Below, in pieces: positions 35,451-44,823 of a stretch of DNA of 64,000 nt. Where the stretch lies: assembly GCF_014207445.1 (NCBI RefSeq), contig NZ_JACHEM010000001.1, positions 647,328-711,327 of the forward strand, written 5' to 3'. The translations under genes were made by a program, and so were the position numbers. The notes below the pieces were generated by a model that saw only the letters and a program-made list of their open reading frames with translations, searched no databases and was not told where the DNA came from. Source of the stretch: Streptomyces candidus (GTDB lineage Bacteria; Actinomycetota; Actinomycetes; Streptomycetales; Streptomycetaceae). The stretch's first letter is position 1, and every line of letters begins with the position of its first letter.

Positions 35451-36869
35451 ATGTCTCGGACCACCGCGCCCCCGCCGCCGCCCAAGGAGACGACGGAGAA
35501 ATCCGCTCCGGACGCCTCCCTCGGGCACGGTCTCAAGCAGCGCCACCTCTCCATGATCGCTCTGGGCGGGGTGATCGGCGCCGGTCTCTTCGTGGGGTCG
35601 GGCGCGGGCATCGCCGCCGCGGGCCCCTCCATCGTGCTCGCGTACACGGCGTCCGGCCTGCTCGTCATGCTGGTGATGCGGATGCTGGGTGAGATGTCGG
35701 CGGCGAACCCCAGCTCGGGTTCTTTCTCGGCGCACGCCGAGCGGGCGATCGGACCGTGGGCGGGCTTCACCTCGGGCTGGGCGTTCTGGTTCCTGCTGTG
35801 CGTGGCGGTCGGCCTCGAAGGCATCGGCGCCGCGAAGATCATGCAGGGCTGGCTGCCGGGGACGCCGCAATGGGCCTGGGTGGCACTGTTCATGGTGATC
35901 TTCCTGGGCACCAACCTGGCCGCGGTGAAGAACTTCGGCGAGTTCGAGTTCTGGTTCGCGGCGCTGAAGGTCGGCGCGATCTCGCTCTTCCTGGTCATCG
36001 GCGTGCTCGCCATCCTCGGCGTGCTGCCCGGCAGCGACACCCCGGCCCCCGGCCTCACCAACCTGACCGGCGACGGCGGCTTCCTTCCCAACGGCAGCGA
36101 GGGCCTGATCATCGGCCTGCTGGCCTCGGTCTTCGCGTACGGCGGCCTGGAGACCGTCACCATCGCCGCCGCCGAGTCCGAGCACCCGGTGCAGGGCGTC
36201 GCCAAGGCGGTCCGTACCGCGATGTGGCGCATCGCGGTCTTCTACATCGGCTCGATGGCCGTCATCGTCACCCTGGTGCCGTGGAACGACCCGAAGGTCG
36301 AGAAGATCGGCCCGTACGTCGCCACCCTGGACCACCTGGGCGTCCCGGCCGCCGGGCAGATCATGAACGTGATCGTGCTCGCCGCCCTGCTGTCCGCGAT
36401 GAACGCCAACATCTACGGCTCGTCCCGCATGGCGTTCTCCCTGGTCCAGCGCGGCCAGGGCCCCGCACTGCTGGGCAGGCTGTCCGGCGGGGTGCCGCGG
36501 ATCGCGGTGCTGTGCTCGTCGGCGTTCGGCTTCGTGTGCGTGGCGCTGAGCTGGATCAGCCCGGACAAGGTCTTCCCCTGGCTGCTCAACATGATCGGCG
36601 CGCTGATCCTGGTCGTGTGGATCTTCATCGCTGTCTCCCAGCTGCTCCTGCGCCGCCGCACCGAGCGCGAGACGCCGGAGAAGCTGGTGGTACGGATGTG
36701 GCTGTTCCCCGTCCTGACATGGGTGGCGCTGGCCGGCATGGCGGCCATCTTCGTCCTGATGCTGCGCCAGCCGGACACGCGGATGCAGCTTGCCGGAACG
36801 AGCGCCCTGACGCTCTTCCTGATCGTGGTCGGCGTCGCCCGCCAGAAGCTGGCGAAGCCCCGCGTCTAG
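35451..36869 (+). CDS. Amino-acid permease 3 (APC superfamily, AAT type)
   Basis: 472 residues from ATG 35451, with AAGG 7 nt upstream; GTG 35433 is an in-frame alternative. Pro-rich lead, then 12 membrane segments with [20 protein letters not shown] and [19 protein letters not shown]. Segment 3 ([20 protein letters not shown]) differs from the WLYWF...VEAT of permeases 1 and 2, which may mark a different substrate. It starts 143 nt after permease 2 and ends at a clear rho-independent terminator. Confidence 0.92.
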   Translation: MSRTTAPPPPPKETTEKSAPDASLGHGLKQRHLSMIALGGVIGAGLFVGSGAGIAAAGPSIVLAYTASGLLVMLVMRMLGEMSAANPSSGSFSAHAERAIGPWAGFTSGWAFWFLLCVAVGLEGIGAAKIMQGWLPGTPQWAWVALFMVIFLGTNLAAVKNFGEFEFWFAALKVGAISLFLVIGVLAILGVLPGSDTPAPGLTNLTGDGGFLPNGSEGLIIGLLASVFAYGGLETVTIAAAESEHPVQGVAKAVRTAMWRIAVFYIGSMAVIVTLVPWNDPKVEKIGPYVATLDHLGVPAAGQIMNVIVLAALLSAMNANIYGSSRMAFSLVQRGQGPALLGRLSGGVPRIAVLCSSAFGFVCVALSWISPDKVFPWLLNMIGALILVVWIFIAVSQLLLRRRTERETPEKLVVRMWLFPVLTWVALAGMAAIFVLMLRQPDTRMQLAGTSALTLFLIVVGVARQKLAKPRV

Positions 36870-36889
36870 CCTCCCCTCCCCCGTCCCCT

Positions 36890-36932
36890 GCCCTGGGTCC
36901 GCATGCTCCGGCGTGCGGACCCAGGGCTTTTT
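36890..36932 (+). terminator. Rho-independent terminator after permease 3
   Basis: 14-bp stem (36890-36903 with 36914-36927), 10-nt loop, then TTTTT. Confidence 0.9.
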
Positions 36933-36986
36933 GCCGAGGACTTTCTACTGAGGGCGACCTAAGCTGCCTGCGCGTTTATCTGCTGG

Positions 36987-37013
36987 TAGCGTGCAGATGC
37001 ATACGACTTGCAA
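36987..37013 (+). promoter_or_regulatory. sodF promoter with Nur-type nickel box
   Basis: A -10-like TAGCGT (36987-36992) is followed by ATGCAT-ACGAC-TTGCAA (36997-37013). This matches the Streptomyces Nur box tTGCaa-N5-ttGCAA apart from the outer bases of the left half. In S. coelicolor, nickel-bound Nur represses the Fe-SOD gene through such a site. The box lies over the expected transcription start, 26 nt before the ATG. Confidence 0.65.
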
Positions 37014-37039
37014 TAAGCAATCGGAGGGGTCGGACGAAC

Positions 37040-37687
37040 ATGGCCATCTACACGCTGCCGGAACTCCCGTACGACTACGCGGCACTTGAGCCGGTGATCA
37101 ACCCGCAGATCGTCGAGCTGCACCACGACAAGCACCACGCGGCTTACGTCAAGGGCGCCAACGACACCCTTGAGCAGCTCGAAGAGGCCCGTGAGAAGGA
37201 CGCGTGGGGCTCGATCAACGGCCTGGAGAAGAACCTCGCGTTCCACCTCTCCGGTCACATCCTGCACAGCATCTACTGGCACAACATGGCCAGCCCGAAG
37301 GACGGCAGCGGCGGCGGCGAGCCGACGGCCGCCGACGGTGTGGGCGACCTCGCGGACGCGATCACCGAGTCCTTCGGTTCCTTCGCCAAGTTCAAGGCGC
37401 AGCTGACGAAGGCCGCCGCGACGACGCAGGGCTCCGGCTGGGGCGTCCTCGCGTACGAGCCGGTGTCCGGCCGCCTCATCGTCGAGCAGGTCTACGACCA
37501 CCAGGGCAACGTCGGCCAGGGCTCGGTCCCGGTCCTGGTCTTCGACGCGTGGGAGCACGCCTTCTACCTCCAGTACAAGAACCAGAAGGTCGACTTCATC
37601 GACGCGATGTGGGCCGTCGTCAACTGGCAGGACGTGGCGAAGCGTTACGCCGAGGCGAAGGACCGTACGCCGCTGATCACTCCGTGA
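37040..37687 (+). CDS. sodF: Iron (Fe/Mn-family) superoxide dismutase
   Basis: 215 residues. Metal ligands are His28, His76, Asp169 and His173 ([30 protein letters not shown]). It converts superoxide to peroxide and oxygen in the cytoplasm. Streptomyces encode a Ni-SOD and an Fe-SOD; the Nur-type box upstream and the genomic position support the Fe enzyme that is made when nickel is scarce. TCGGAGGGG lies about 11 nt before the ATG. Monocistronic, flanked by terminators on both sides. Confidence 0.93.
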   Translation: MAIYTLPELPYDYAALEPVINPQIVELHHDKHHAAYVKGANDTLEQLEEAREKDAWGSINGLEKNLAFHLSGHILHSIYWHNMASPKDGSGGGEPTAADGVGDLADAITESFGSFAKFKAQLTKAAATTQGSGWGVLAYEPVSGRLIVEQVYDHQGNVGQGSVPVLVFDAWEHAFYLQYKNQKVDFIDAMWAVVNWQDVAKRYAEAKDRTPLITP

Positions 37688-37765
37688 GCCCCGTGCCGCG
37701 AGTGACCCGATGACGCCCTGCTCGTGATCGTCTTCTCAACTTTCACCGGGCGGGTGGAATGACGG

Positions 37766-37800
37766 AGAGCCCCTGTGAGGACGTGACTCACGGGGGCTCT
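37766..37800. terminator. Terminator after sodF
   Basis: 13-bp stem with one G-T pair (37766-37778 with 37788-37800), 9-nt loop, followed by TT. Lies between convergent genes. Confidence 0.7.
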
Positions 37801-37862
37801 TCGGTGTCTCCGCGCCTGTCGCGCACAGCGGGCGGGTGCGGGGCGGGGAACGGGTCCACGGG

Positions 37863-38480
37863 TCAGCGCGGGAGGTAGCCGGTGCGGCCGGTGGCCGTGA
37901 ACTCCCGTGCCAGACCGGTCTCGTGCAGGCGGGCGAACGGGGTGAACGGGATGCCGAACCCGCACTCGCCCCGGTCGAAGTTCCAGGTCTTGCGGAACTC
38001 GACGCGGTAGTAGCGCGGGTTGGGGCGGACGACGCGGTACTGGATGCCGCGTACGGCCAGCCACCAGTCGAGGCTGGTGGAAGCGGCGATCTCGATGCCG
38101 CGCCAGTCGTCGGTGCCCGACCAGGCGCCGGTCTCCGCCGCCATCAGGCGGGCGTTCACGGCCGCCCGTACGGGCGGGAGGGCGGCGAGGGTGGTCACGT
38201 CCAGGACGTACGGGTCGCCGGTGCCGGAGAGGTAGTGGCGCAGGACTGCGGCCGCGCGGCGCAGGCCGAGGAGCCACCAGAGACCGGCGAGGGCCTGGCA
38301 CCCTGCCCGCACCGCTCGGTCGGTCGGGCGGACGGGCAGGGTGGCGTGGGGGGCGTTGCTGTTCGACAGCGAGCAGCCGCCGGGGAGGGGGGGCGGCCGC
38401 GGGGCCGGGGCGGGGGTGCCGCGCCGTGGGGCGTCCGTGGCCTTGCCTATGGTGCCGTCGCGTATCTCGCCTGTCTCCAT
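37863..38480 (-). CDS. Conserved hypothetical protein
   Basis: 205 residues if started at ATG 38480 (METGEIRDGTIG). I do not recognise a named family. The first ~75 residues are Pro/Arg/Ala-rich. The rest looks like a folded alpha/beta domain, with a weak hydrophobic stretch (LAGLWWLLGLRRAAAVLRHYL) and an aromatic-rich C-terminal half (TSLDWWLAVRGIQYRVV, NPRYYRVEFRKTWNFD). There is no ribosome site before the ATG, but TACCGT 5-10 nt upstream could be a -10 for a leaderless message. The frame continues upstream through a GC-rich repeat, which is not coding. Confidence 0.6.
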   Translation of the reverse strand: METGEIRDGTIGKATDAPRRGTPAPAPRPPPLPGGCSLSNSNAPHATLPVRPTDRAVRAGCQALAGLWWLLGLRRAAAVLRHYLSGTGDPYVLDVTTLAALPPVRAAVNARLMAAETGAWSGTDDWRGIEIAASTSLDWWLAVRGIQYRVVRPNPRYYRVEFRKTWNFDRGECGFGIPFTPFARLHETGLAREFTATGRTGYLPR

Positions 38481-38614
38481 AAGGGGACGGTATGCCGGGT
38501 GGGGCGGGGGTGCATGTGGGGTGGGGCCGGGTGGGGGGTTCTGGGGGTGGTGGGGTACGGGGGCTTGGCGGGGCGGGGTACGAAGGTGGCGCGGGGCGCG
38601 GGGTGGGGTGGTGC

Positions 38615-38770
38615 ACGTCCGGTGCGGGGCCGCCCCCTTGCCCGCCCGTTCCGCCCCCGGGGGGCGGCCCCACCGCCCAAGGGGACTACCGGGGAGGGAG
38701 CGGCGGGCGGCCCCGCCGTTCAAGGGGGCTACCGGGGAGGGGAGGGCGGCCCCGCCACCCGAGGGGGCCG
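38615..38770 (+). repeat. Dispersed GC-rich intergenic repeat, copy 1
   Basis: The head segment 38619-38663 (contains CGCCCCCTTGCCCGCCCGTT) is followed by three degenerate ~40-nt units of the form GGCGGCCCCGCC...AAGGGGGCTACCGGGG. The same head and unit occur inverted at 55312-55425. It lies in a 364-nt gap that has no gene and is otherwise G-rich low complexity. Confidence 0.75.
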
Positions 38771-38844
38771 GCGTCGAGTGGCACCGCCACGCAAGGCGGC
38801 CGGCGTCGAGTGGCCCGCCGCCCGAGGGGCCGGCGTGGATGGGG

Positions 38845-39474
38845 TCAGTCGAAGACGGGGTCTTGGGTGCGAGTGCGCTTGAGTTCGAAGAAGCCGGGGG
38901 TGGCGGCCACCAGCAGGGTGCCGTCCCAGAGCTTCGCCGCGGCCTCGCCCTTGGGGGCGGGGGTGACGACCGGTCCGAAGAAGGCGACCTGCTCGCCGTC
39001 CTCGCCCGGGACCGCGATGACCGGCGTGCCGACGTCCTCGCCGACGAGGGAGATCCCCGCCTGGTGGGAGGCGCGCAGCTCCTTGTCGTAGGTGTCGGAG
39101 GTCGCGTAGGAGGCGAGGGACGCGGGCAGGCCCACCTCCGCCAGGGCCTCCGCCACGACCTCGTCGGTGACGCCGCGTCCCTCGTTGTGGATGCGCGTGC
39201 CGAGAGCGGTGTAGAGGGCGCCGATCTTCTCGTCGCCGTGCAGCTGCTGTGCTGCGATGACCACGCGGACCGGGCCCCACGCCTGCCCCAGGAACTCCCG
39301 GTACTCCTCGGGAACGTCCTTGCCGTCGTTGAGGACGGCCAGGCTCATGACGTGCCAGCGGACCTCCACCGGCCGCTGCTTCTCCACTTCGAGCATCCAG
39401 CGCGAGGTCATCCAGGCCCACGGGCACATCGGGTCGAACCAGAAGTCGGCGGGGGTCTTCGCGTTCTCGGACAT
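38845..39474 (-). CDS. Rv2466c-like DsbA-fold oxidoreductase
   Basis: 209 residues from ATG 39474, with GAGGAG close upstream. Strongly like the mycobacterial mycothiol-dependent nitroreductase Rv2466c along its length (ADFWFDPMCPW, HVMSLAVLN, AWGPVRVVIAAQQLHG, GTRIHNEG, SHQAGISLVGEDVGTP, FFELKRTRTQ). It has no signal peptide, so it should be cytoplasmic. The active site reads C17-P-W-A20: the second Cys of CPWC is Ala, leaving a monothiol site. That suggests glutaredoxin-like one-Cys chemistry with mycothiol. Confidence 0.88.
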   Translation of the reverse strand: MSENAKTPADFWFDPMCPWAWMTSRWMLEVEKQRPVEVRWHVMSLAVLNDGKDVPEEYREFLGQAWGPVRVVIAAQQLHGDEKIGALYTALGTRIHNEGRGVTDEVVAEALAEVGLPASLASYATSDTYDKELRASHQAGISLVGEDVGTPVIAVPGEDGEQVAFFGPVVTPAPKGEAAAKLWDGTLLVAATPGFFELKRTRTQDPVFD

Positions 39475-39646
39475 GCTGCTCCTCGTCGAGGTCATTGATG
39501 TTTCAAGGGTGGCGGGCTGTGTGCTGACAACCAGCCTGCGGGCCGTGCCATTCCCGTGCACGGCACAACGGGGGCACATGGGAGGATCGGTCCTGTTTCG
39601 AGAGTGTCGAACACACCCCAGTCGAACACGCCACGAAGGAGTGCCC

Positions 39647-42217
39647 GTGCCCGGTGAGAACCTGTCCCGCGACGAAGCCCAGAGCCGGGCCGAGCTGCTG
39701 TCCGTCGACGGTTACGAGGTCGCGCTCGACCTGCGGTCGGCCGTCGGGGACCACGAGGGGGACGGTCCGCGCACGTTCCGTTCGGTGACCACGATCCGGT
39801 TCCGGGCCGCGACGCCGGGCGCGTCCACGTTCGCCGACCTGATCGCCCCCTCGGTCAACTCGGTGACGCTCAACGGGAAGGCTCTCGACCCGGCGGCCGT
39901 CTTCGACGGGGTGCGCGTCACCCTCGACGGCCTCGCGGCGGAGAACGTCCTGACCGTCGACGCGAACTGCGCGTACAGCCGTACCGGCGAGGGCATGCAC
40001 CGCTTCGTCGACCCGGAGGACGGCGAGGTCTACCTCTACACCCAGTACGAGCCGGCCGACGCACGGCGGGTGTACGCCAACTTCGAGCAGCCCGACCTGA
40101 AGGCCCCCTACCGCTTCTCGGTGCGGGCCCCCGAGGGCTGGACGGCGTGGAGCAACGGCGCGGGCACCCTGGTGGACGGCGTGTGGCAGTTCGCCGGGAC
40201 GAAGCCGATCTCCACGTACATCACCACCGTGCTGGCCGGCCCGTACCACTACGTCTCCGACACGTACACCCGTACCTTCGAGGACGGCAGCACGCTGGAG
40301 ATCCCGCTGGGGGCGATGTGCCGCAAGGGGCTCGCGAAGCACTTCGACGCCGACGACGTCTTCCTGATCACCAAGCAGGGCCTGGACTTCTTCCACGACC
40401 ACTTCGACTACCCGTACCCCTTCGGGAAGTACGACCAGGCGTTCGTCCCCGAGTACAACCTCGGCGCGATGGAGAACCCGGGGCTGGTGACCTTCCGCGA
40501 GGAGTTCATCTTCCGCGGGAGGACGACCAACGCGGCGTACGAGGGCCGGGCGAACGTCATCCTGCACGAGATGGCGCACATGTGGTTCGGCGACCTGGTC
40601 ACCATGCAGTGGTGGGACGACCTGTGGCTGAAGGAGTCCTTCGCGGACTTCATGGGGTCCTTCTCGATGGTGGAGGCGACCCGCTTCACCGACGGCTGGA
40701 TCACCTTCACCAACCGCCGCAAGGCCTGGGCGTACCGCGCGGACCAGCTGCCCTCCACGCACCCGATCACGGCCGACATCCGTGACCTGGAGGACGCGAA
40801 GCTGAACTTCGACGGCATCACCTACGCCAAGGGCGCGTCCGTGCTCAAGCAGCTCGTGGCGTACGTGGGCAGGGACGCGTTCCTGGAAGGTGCGCGCCGG
40901 TACTTCAAGGCGCACGCGTACGGCAACACGCGCCTGGGCGACCTGCTGTCCGCGCTGGAGGCCACCAGTGGCCGCGACCTGGGCGAGTGGTCGCGCGCCT
41001 GGCTCCAGACGGCGGGGGTCAACTCCCTGACGCCGGTGGTCACCTACGACGCCGGGGGCCGGATCACCGAGCTGGCCGTCGTGCAGGAGGCGGCCGCGTC
41101 CCACCCGGAGCTGCGCCCGCACCGCGTCGCCGTCGGCCTGTACCGCCTGGAGGGCGGGGAGCTGGTCCGTTACGCCCGTACGGAGACGGACGTGGCCGGT
41201 CCGCGCACCGTGATCGCCGAACTGGCCGGCGCGGAGCGGCCCGCGCTGATCCTGGTCAACGACGACGACCTCACCTACTGCAAGATCCGCTTCGACGAGG
41301 GCTCGCTGGAGACCCTGCGCGCCCACCTCGGGGACCTCACCGACCCGTTGGCGCGCGCACTGTGCTGGTCCGCGCTGTGGAACCTCACCCGTGACGCGCT
41401 GATGCCCGCCCGCGACTTCGTCGGCCTGGTGCTGCGGTTCGCGGGCCGCGAGTCCGACATCGGCGTCCTGCAGATGCTGCACACCTGGACGCGGACGGCG
41501 CTCGCGCACTACGCGAGCGCCGACTGGCGCGAGGAGGGCGGCCGGCTGCTCGCCGAGGGCGCCCTGCGCGAGCTGCGCAACGCCGAGCCCGGCAGCCAGC
41601 ACCAGCTGACCTGGGCGCGCTTCTTCGCCGGCGTCGCCTCCACGGACGCGGACTTCCAGCTGCTGGAGGGCCTGCTGGCCGGCACCGCGAAGATCGACGG
41701 GCTGGACGTGGATCAGGAGCTGCGCTGGGCGTTCCTGTCGCCGCTCGCCTCGCACGGACGGTGTGGCGAGCGGGTGATCGACGCCGAACTCGCCCGGGAC
41801 GACACGGCCTCCGGCAAGCGGCACCAGGTGCGCTGCCTGGCGTCCCGGCCGTCCGAGGCGGTCAAGGCACAGGCGTGGGCGTCGGTGGTGGAGTCCGACG
41901 CGCTGTCCAACGCGCTCGTCGAGGCGACCATCGCGGGCTTCGAGCAGGGCACTCAGCGCGCGCTGCTGGCCCCGTACGCCGGCAAGTACTTCGAGGCGAT
42001 CGAGCGGGTGTGGGCCGAGCGGTCCATCCAGATCGGGGTGCTCGTGGTGAGGGGCCTGTACCCGGCGCTCCAGGACCCCGAGCCGACCCTGGCCGCGACC
42101 GACGACTGGCTCGCCGCCCGGCCGGACGCGGCTCCGGCGCTGCGGCGGCTGGTGCTGGAGGCGCGGGACGACCTGGCGCGGGCGCAGCGGGCACAGGAGT
42201 GCGACGCGCGGGCCTGA
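39647..42217 (+). CDS. pepN: Aminopeptidase N, M1 family (copy A)
   Basis: 856 residues from GTG 39647, with AAGGAG 5 nt upstream. The exopeptidase motif GAMEN is at 273-277 and the zinc site HEMAH at 307-311, with the third ligand Glu about 19 residues on (WWDDLWLKESFADF). The C-terminal ERAP1-like helical domain is complete. It removes N-terminal residues from peptides in the cytoplasm; there is no signal peptide. Paralogue of the gene at 51304, with conserved blocks along the whole length. Confidence 0.95.
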   Translation: MPGENLSRDEAQSRAELLSVDGYEVALDLRSAVGDHEGDGPRTFRSVTTIRFRAATPGASTFADLIAPSVNSVTLNGKALDPAAVFDGVRVTLDGLAAENVLTVDANCAYSRTGEGMHRFVDPEDGEVYLYTQYEPADARRVYANFEQPDLKAPYRFSVRAPEGWTAWSNGAGTLVDGVWQFAGTKPISTYITTVLAGPYHYVSDTYTRTFEDGSTLEIPLGAMCRKGLAKHFDADDVFLITKQGLDFFHDHFDYPYPFGKYDQAFVPEYNLGAMENPGLVTFREEFIFRGRTTNAAYEGRANVILHEMAHMWFGDLVTMQWWDDLWLKESFADFMGSFSMVEATRFTDGWITFTNRRKAWAYRADQLPSTHPITADIRDLEDAKLNFDGITYAKGASVLKQLVAYVGRDAFLEGARRYFKAHAYGNTRLGDLLSALEATSGRDLGEWSRAWLQTAGVNSLTPVVTYDAGGRITELAVVQEAAASHPELRPHRVAVGLYRLEGGELVRYARTETDVAGPRTVIAELAGAERPALILVNDDDLTYCKIRFDEGSLETLRAHLGDLTDPLARALCWSALWNLTRDALMPARDFVGLVLRFAGRESDIGVLQMLHTWTRTALAHYASADWREEGGRLLAEGALRELRNAEPGSQHQLTWARFFAGVASTDADFQLLEGLLAGTAKIDGLDVDQELRWAFLSPLASHGRCGERVIDAELARDDTASGKRHQVRCLASRPSEAVKAQAWASVVESDALSNALVEATIAGFEQGTQRALLAPYAGKYFEAIERVWAERSIQIGVLVVRGLYPALQDPEPTLAATDDWLAARPDAAPALRRLVLEARDDLARAQRAQECDARA

Positions 42218-42233
42218 CCGGGTGACGGGTGCG

Positions 42234-42279
42234 GGGCCCGGCTCCCGGTTCCGCTGCGGCGGACCCGGGAGCCGGGCCC
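42234..42279 (+). terminator. Terminator after pepN copy A
   Basis: 15-bp outer stem (42234-42248 with 42265-42279), inner 5-bp stem, then TTT. Confidence 0.85.
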
Positions 42280-42373
42280 TTTCGTCACGGAAAGCAGCGG
42301 TTTTCCGCAGTTTTGCGCGTCCGGTGCCGGGGCATTGATCGGCAGTCGAACAGCCGTACTTTAGGGCGGGGTT

Positions 42374-42394
42374 GTCCCGGATTGTCGACGGGAC
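42374..42394. promoter_or_regulatory. Inverted repeat upstream of the AbiEi-like gene
   Basis: GTCCCG-N9-CGGGAC, 46 nt before the start. It is a candidate operator, since AbiEi-type antitoxins are known to bind inverted repeats at their own promoters. It could equally be a weak hairpin. Confidence 0.3.
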
Positions 42395-42440
42395 TGTAAC
42401 AGCGGTTAGAGGTCCGGGGCCGCAGGGGCAAGTCACCGGC

Positions 42441-43607
42441 ATGAACAACGACACGCACCCCCAGGCGCACTCCTCCTCTGCCGCCGACGGCCGCCCGGCG
42501 CCCGCCGTCCCGTCCTCCGGCACCCCCTCGATCCCCTCTCCGGCCGCCCCTCCCTCCGGTTCCGTCCCCACCCCTTCCTCCGCCCGGCCCCTCCCCCTCG
42601 GCCATCTCGCCGACGTGCAGCGGCGCGTACTGACCACCGCTCAGCTGCGGGAGCACGGGGTGTCGGCGGCGAAGGCCGCCTCGCAGTGCCGGGCCGGGGG
42701 TCCGTGGCAGCAGCTGCTGCCGGGGGTGTTCGTCCTGCACCAGGGGCCGCCCACCAGTGAGGAGCGGCTGCACGCGGCCCTGGCGTACGCGACGCGGCCG
42801 TCCCGCGACGGCGGCGCCCCGGTCGACGAGGCGGCCGTCACCGGACTCGCGGCGCTGGCGCTGCACCGGTTCTCGTCCGCGCCGCCGCTGCGCGCACTGG
42901 AGCACATCGACATGCTGGTGCCCCGGACGCGCCGGCTGCGGTCCACCGGATGCGTGCGGGTCGTACGGGCCCACGCGCTGCCCGGCACGCAGCTGATCAC
43001 CGGGCTGCCGGTGGCCCCCGTGGCGCGGGCGGTCGCCGACGCGGTGGCGCACCTGACCGACGCACACGCGGTACGCCGGATCCTCGCCGAGGCGGTACGC
43101 GAAGGGCACTGCGAACCGGCCTCCCTCGTACGGGAGTTGAGCATGGCGCGGCTGCTGGGCCGGCCGCAGGTCAAGGACGCCGTGGACGCGCTGCTGGCCG
43201 AGGGGCGGGCGGTCACGGAGGAGCGGCTGTACGAAATGGTGCGCTGCTTCGGGCTGCCGGACCCGGTGTGGAACGTGGACCTCCGGCTGCCCGGCGGGCC
43301 GCACCTGGGCGGGGTGGACGCGTTCTGGCCCGACCAGTCGGTGGCGGTCGAACTGGACACCCGGACGCCGGGACGGGACGACGGCGCGGCGGGCGCGGGC
43401 CCGCTGGACCGGAGCCGGGAGCGGGGGGAGTGGACGGAGTACGCACGCAAGCGCGAGTACCTGGAGCGGCTCGGCATCACCGTCGTGCACCTCACGCCGA
43501 GGAAGCTGCGCGAGGCGATGGACCAGCAGGCGGCCGTGGTGCGGACCGCGCTGATGGCGTCCGCGGACCGCGACCCGGCCGCCTACGTGGTCGTCCTCCC
43601 CCGGTGA
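42441..43607 (+). CDS. AbiEi-like regulator fused to a DUF559-like nuclease fold
   Basis: 388 residues from ATG 42441. A Pro/Ser-rich lead of ~50 residues is followed by an AbiEi-type winged-helix region (QRRVLTTAQLREHGVSAAKAASQCRAGGPWQQLLPGVFV in two parts). A middle helical region and a C-terminal PD-(D/E)xK-like core come next, with D293, E304 and D306 (GVDAFWPDQSVAVELD) and the helix YARKREYLERLGITVVHLT. Mycobacterial and streptomycete homologues carry the same pairing. No AbiEii-type nucleotidyltransferase toxin is adjacent, so this is not a complete type IV toxin-antitoxin pair. Function unknown. Confidence 0.65.
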   Translation: MNNDTHPQAHSSSAADGRPAPAVPSSGTPSIPSPAAPPSGSVPTPSSARPLPLGHLADVQRRVLTTAQLREHGVSAAKAASQCRAGGPWQQLLPGVFVLHQGPPTSEERLHAALAYATRPSRDGGAPVDEAAVTGLAALALHRFSSAPPLRALEHIDMLVPRTRRLRSTGCVRVVRAHALPGTQLITGLPVAPVARAVADAVAHLTDAHAVRRILAEAVREGHCEPASLVRELSMARLLGRPQVKDAVDALLAEGRAVTEERLYEMVRCFGLPDPVWNVDLRLPGGPHLGGVDAFWPDQSVAVELDTRTPGRDDGAAGAGPLDRSRERGEWTEYARKREYLERLGITVVHLTPRKLREAMDQQAAVVRTALMASADRDPAAYVVVLPR

Positions 43608-43644
43608 ACCGCACGGCGCAACCGGGGTGCCCGCAAGGGCTGGG

Positions 43645-44823
43645 TCAGGGCTGCTGGGGGCAGAGTTCGGCCTCGACCACCGAGCCGGTGTCGCCGCCCC
43701 AGTCGGAGTTCAGGTGGAGGGCGACGGACCTGCGGCCGTCGCCCGTGGTGACGGCGTGGGTGACCGAGCCGTGGATGCCGCCGGTGTGGCCCCACACCGT
43801 CGTGCCGCAGGACAGTTTCTGCTCCAGGACGCCGAGCCCGTAGCGCACACCGGGCGCCTGGTCGATCGCGACGGTGGTCTTCATTTCCTTGAGCTGCTGC
43901 TTCGGCAGGAGCTTGCCGGTGAGCAGGGCGCGGTAGAAGCGGTTCAGGTCGGCGGTGGAGGAGATCATGCCGCCGGCGGCGCCGGCGAGGGTCGGGTTCA
44001 GTTCGGTGACGTCGTACTTCTTCGTGGCGGCCGGGTCGCCGGTGAGCTTGGAGTACGCGCGGCTGCTGGGCTGCGGCATGCGGGCCTCGTCGTGCGGGAC
44101 GGAGGTGGCGCGCAGCCAGAGGGGGCGCAGGATGCGCCGCTCGATCTCGTTCTCGTACGAGCGGCCGGTGACCTTCTCGACGACCATTCCGGCGAGGACG
44201 TAGTTGGTGTTGGAGTACTCCCACCTGGCGCCGGGGGCGAAGGCGGGGGCGTGGCCCATGGCGGTCTTCACGAGGTGCCGGGCGGGGAGGGAGTCGTAGC
44301 GGCGCTCCAGGAACTCCGTGGTGAACCGCTGCCGCTGGAACTGCGGGTCGTTCGTGTAGTCGTGGATGCCGCTGGTGTGCTGGAGGAGTTGGCGCAAAGT
44401 GATCTTCCCGCCGTCGTGGCCGTTGCCGTGGACGACGCCGGGCAGCCAGTCGTCCACGTGGTCGTCCAGGCGGAGCTTCCCCTCGGCCTCCAGCTGGAGC
44501 AGCACCGTCGCGGTGAACGTCTTGGTGAGCGAGCCGATCCGGAACCGGTCCTGCGCGCCGCGTTCGCGTCCGGTCCGCAGGTCGGCGACGCCGGCGGTGT
44601 CCGTCCAGGCGCGGGACCCGCCGGGGCCCTCGGTGCGCGCGACGGCCCCGACCGTCCCCTCGCGCACCAGGGCGTCGACGGCCGCGCGGGTCGCGGCGTG
44701 CGGATCGGTGACGGTCCGCGCGGGGGTCTGCGCGCCGGCCGGGGCGGCCAGGGCGCCGGTGGTGGCGAGGACGGCTGCCGCGAGGGCGGCGAGGCGGAGC
44801 GTGCGGGTGGTGCGTACGGACAT
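43645..44823 (-). CDS. Secreted serine hydrolase, beta-lactamase / D-Ala-D-Ala carboxypeptidase family
   Basis: 392 residues from ATG 44823, with GGGG 7 nt upstream. A cleavable signal peptide is present (TLRLAALAAAVLATTGALAAPAGA, cut near 32). The class C-type fold has S98-LT-K101 (GSLTKTFT), Tyr-x-Asn in EYSNTNYVLAG, and a C-terminal HTG (WGHTGGIHG). Typical of Streptomyces R61-like DD-carboxypeptidases, esterases or D-aminopeptidases that act outside the cell; the exact substrate cannot be told. Convergent with the AbiEi-like gene, only 37 nt apart. Confidence 0.9.
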   Translation of the reverse strand: MSVRTTRTLRLAALAAAVLATTGALAAPAGAQTPARTVTDPHAATRAAVDALVREGTVGAVARTEGPGGSRAWTDTAGVADLRTGRERGAQDRFRIGSLTKTFTATVLLQLEAEGKLRLDDHVDDWLPGVVHGNGHDGGKITLRQLLQHTSGIHDYTNDPQFQRQRFTTEFLERRYDSLPARHLVKTAMGHAPAFAPGARWEYSNTNYVLAGMVVEKVTGRSYENEIERRILRPLWLRATSVPHDEARMPQPSSRAYSKLTGDPAATKKYDVTELNPTLAGAAGGMISSTADLNRFYRALLTGKLLPKQQLKEMKTTVAIDQAPGVRYGLGVLEQKLSCGTTVWGHTGGIHGSVTHAVTTGDGRRSVALHLNSDWGGDTGSVVEAELCPQQP

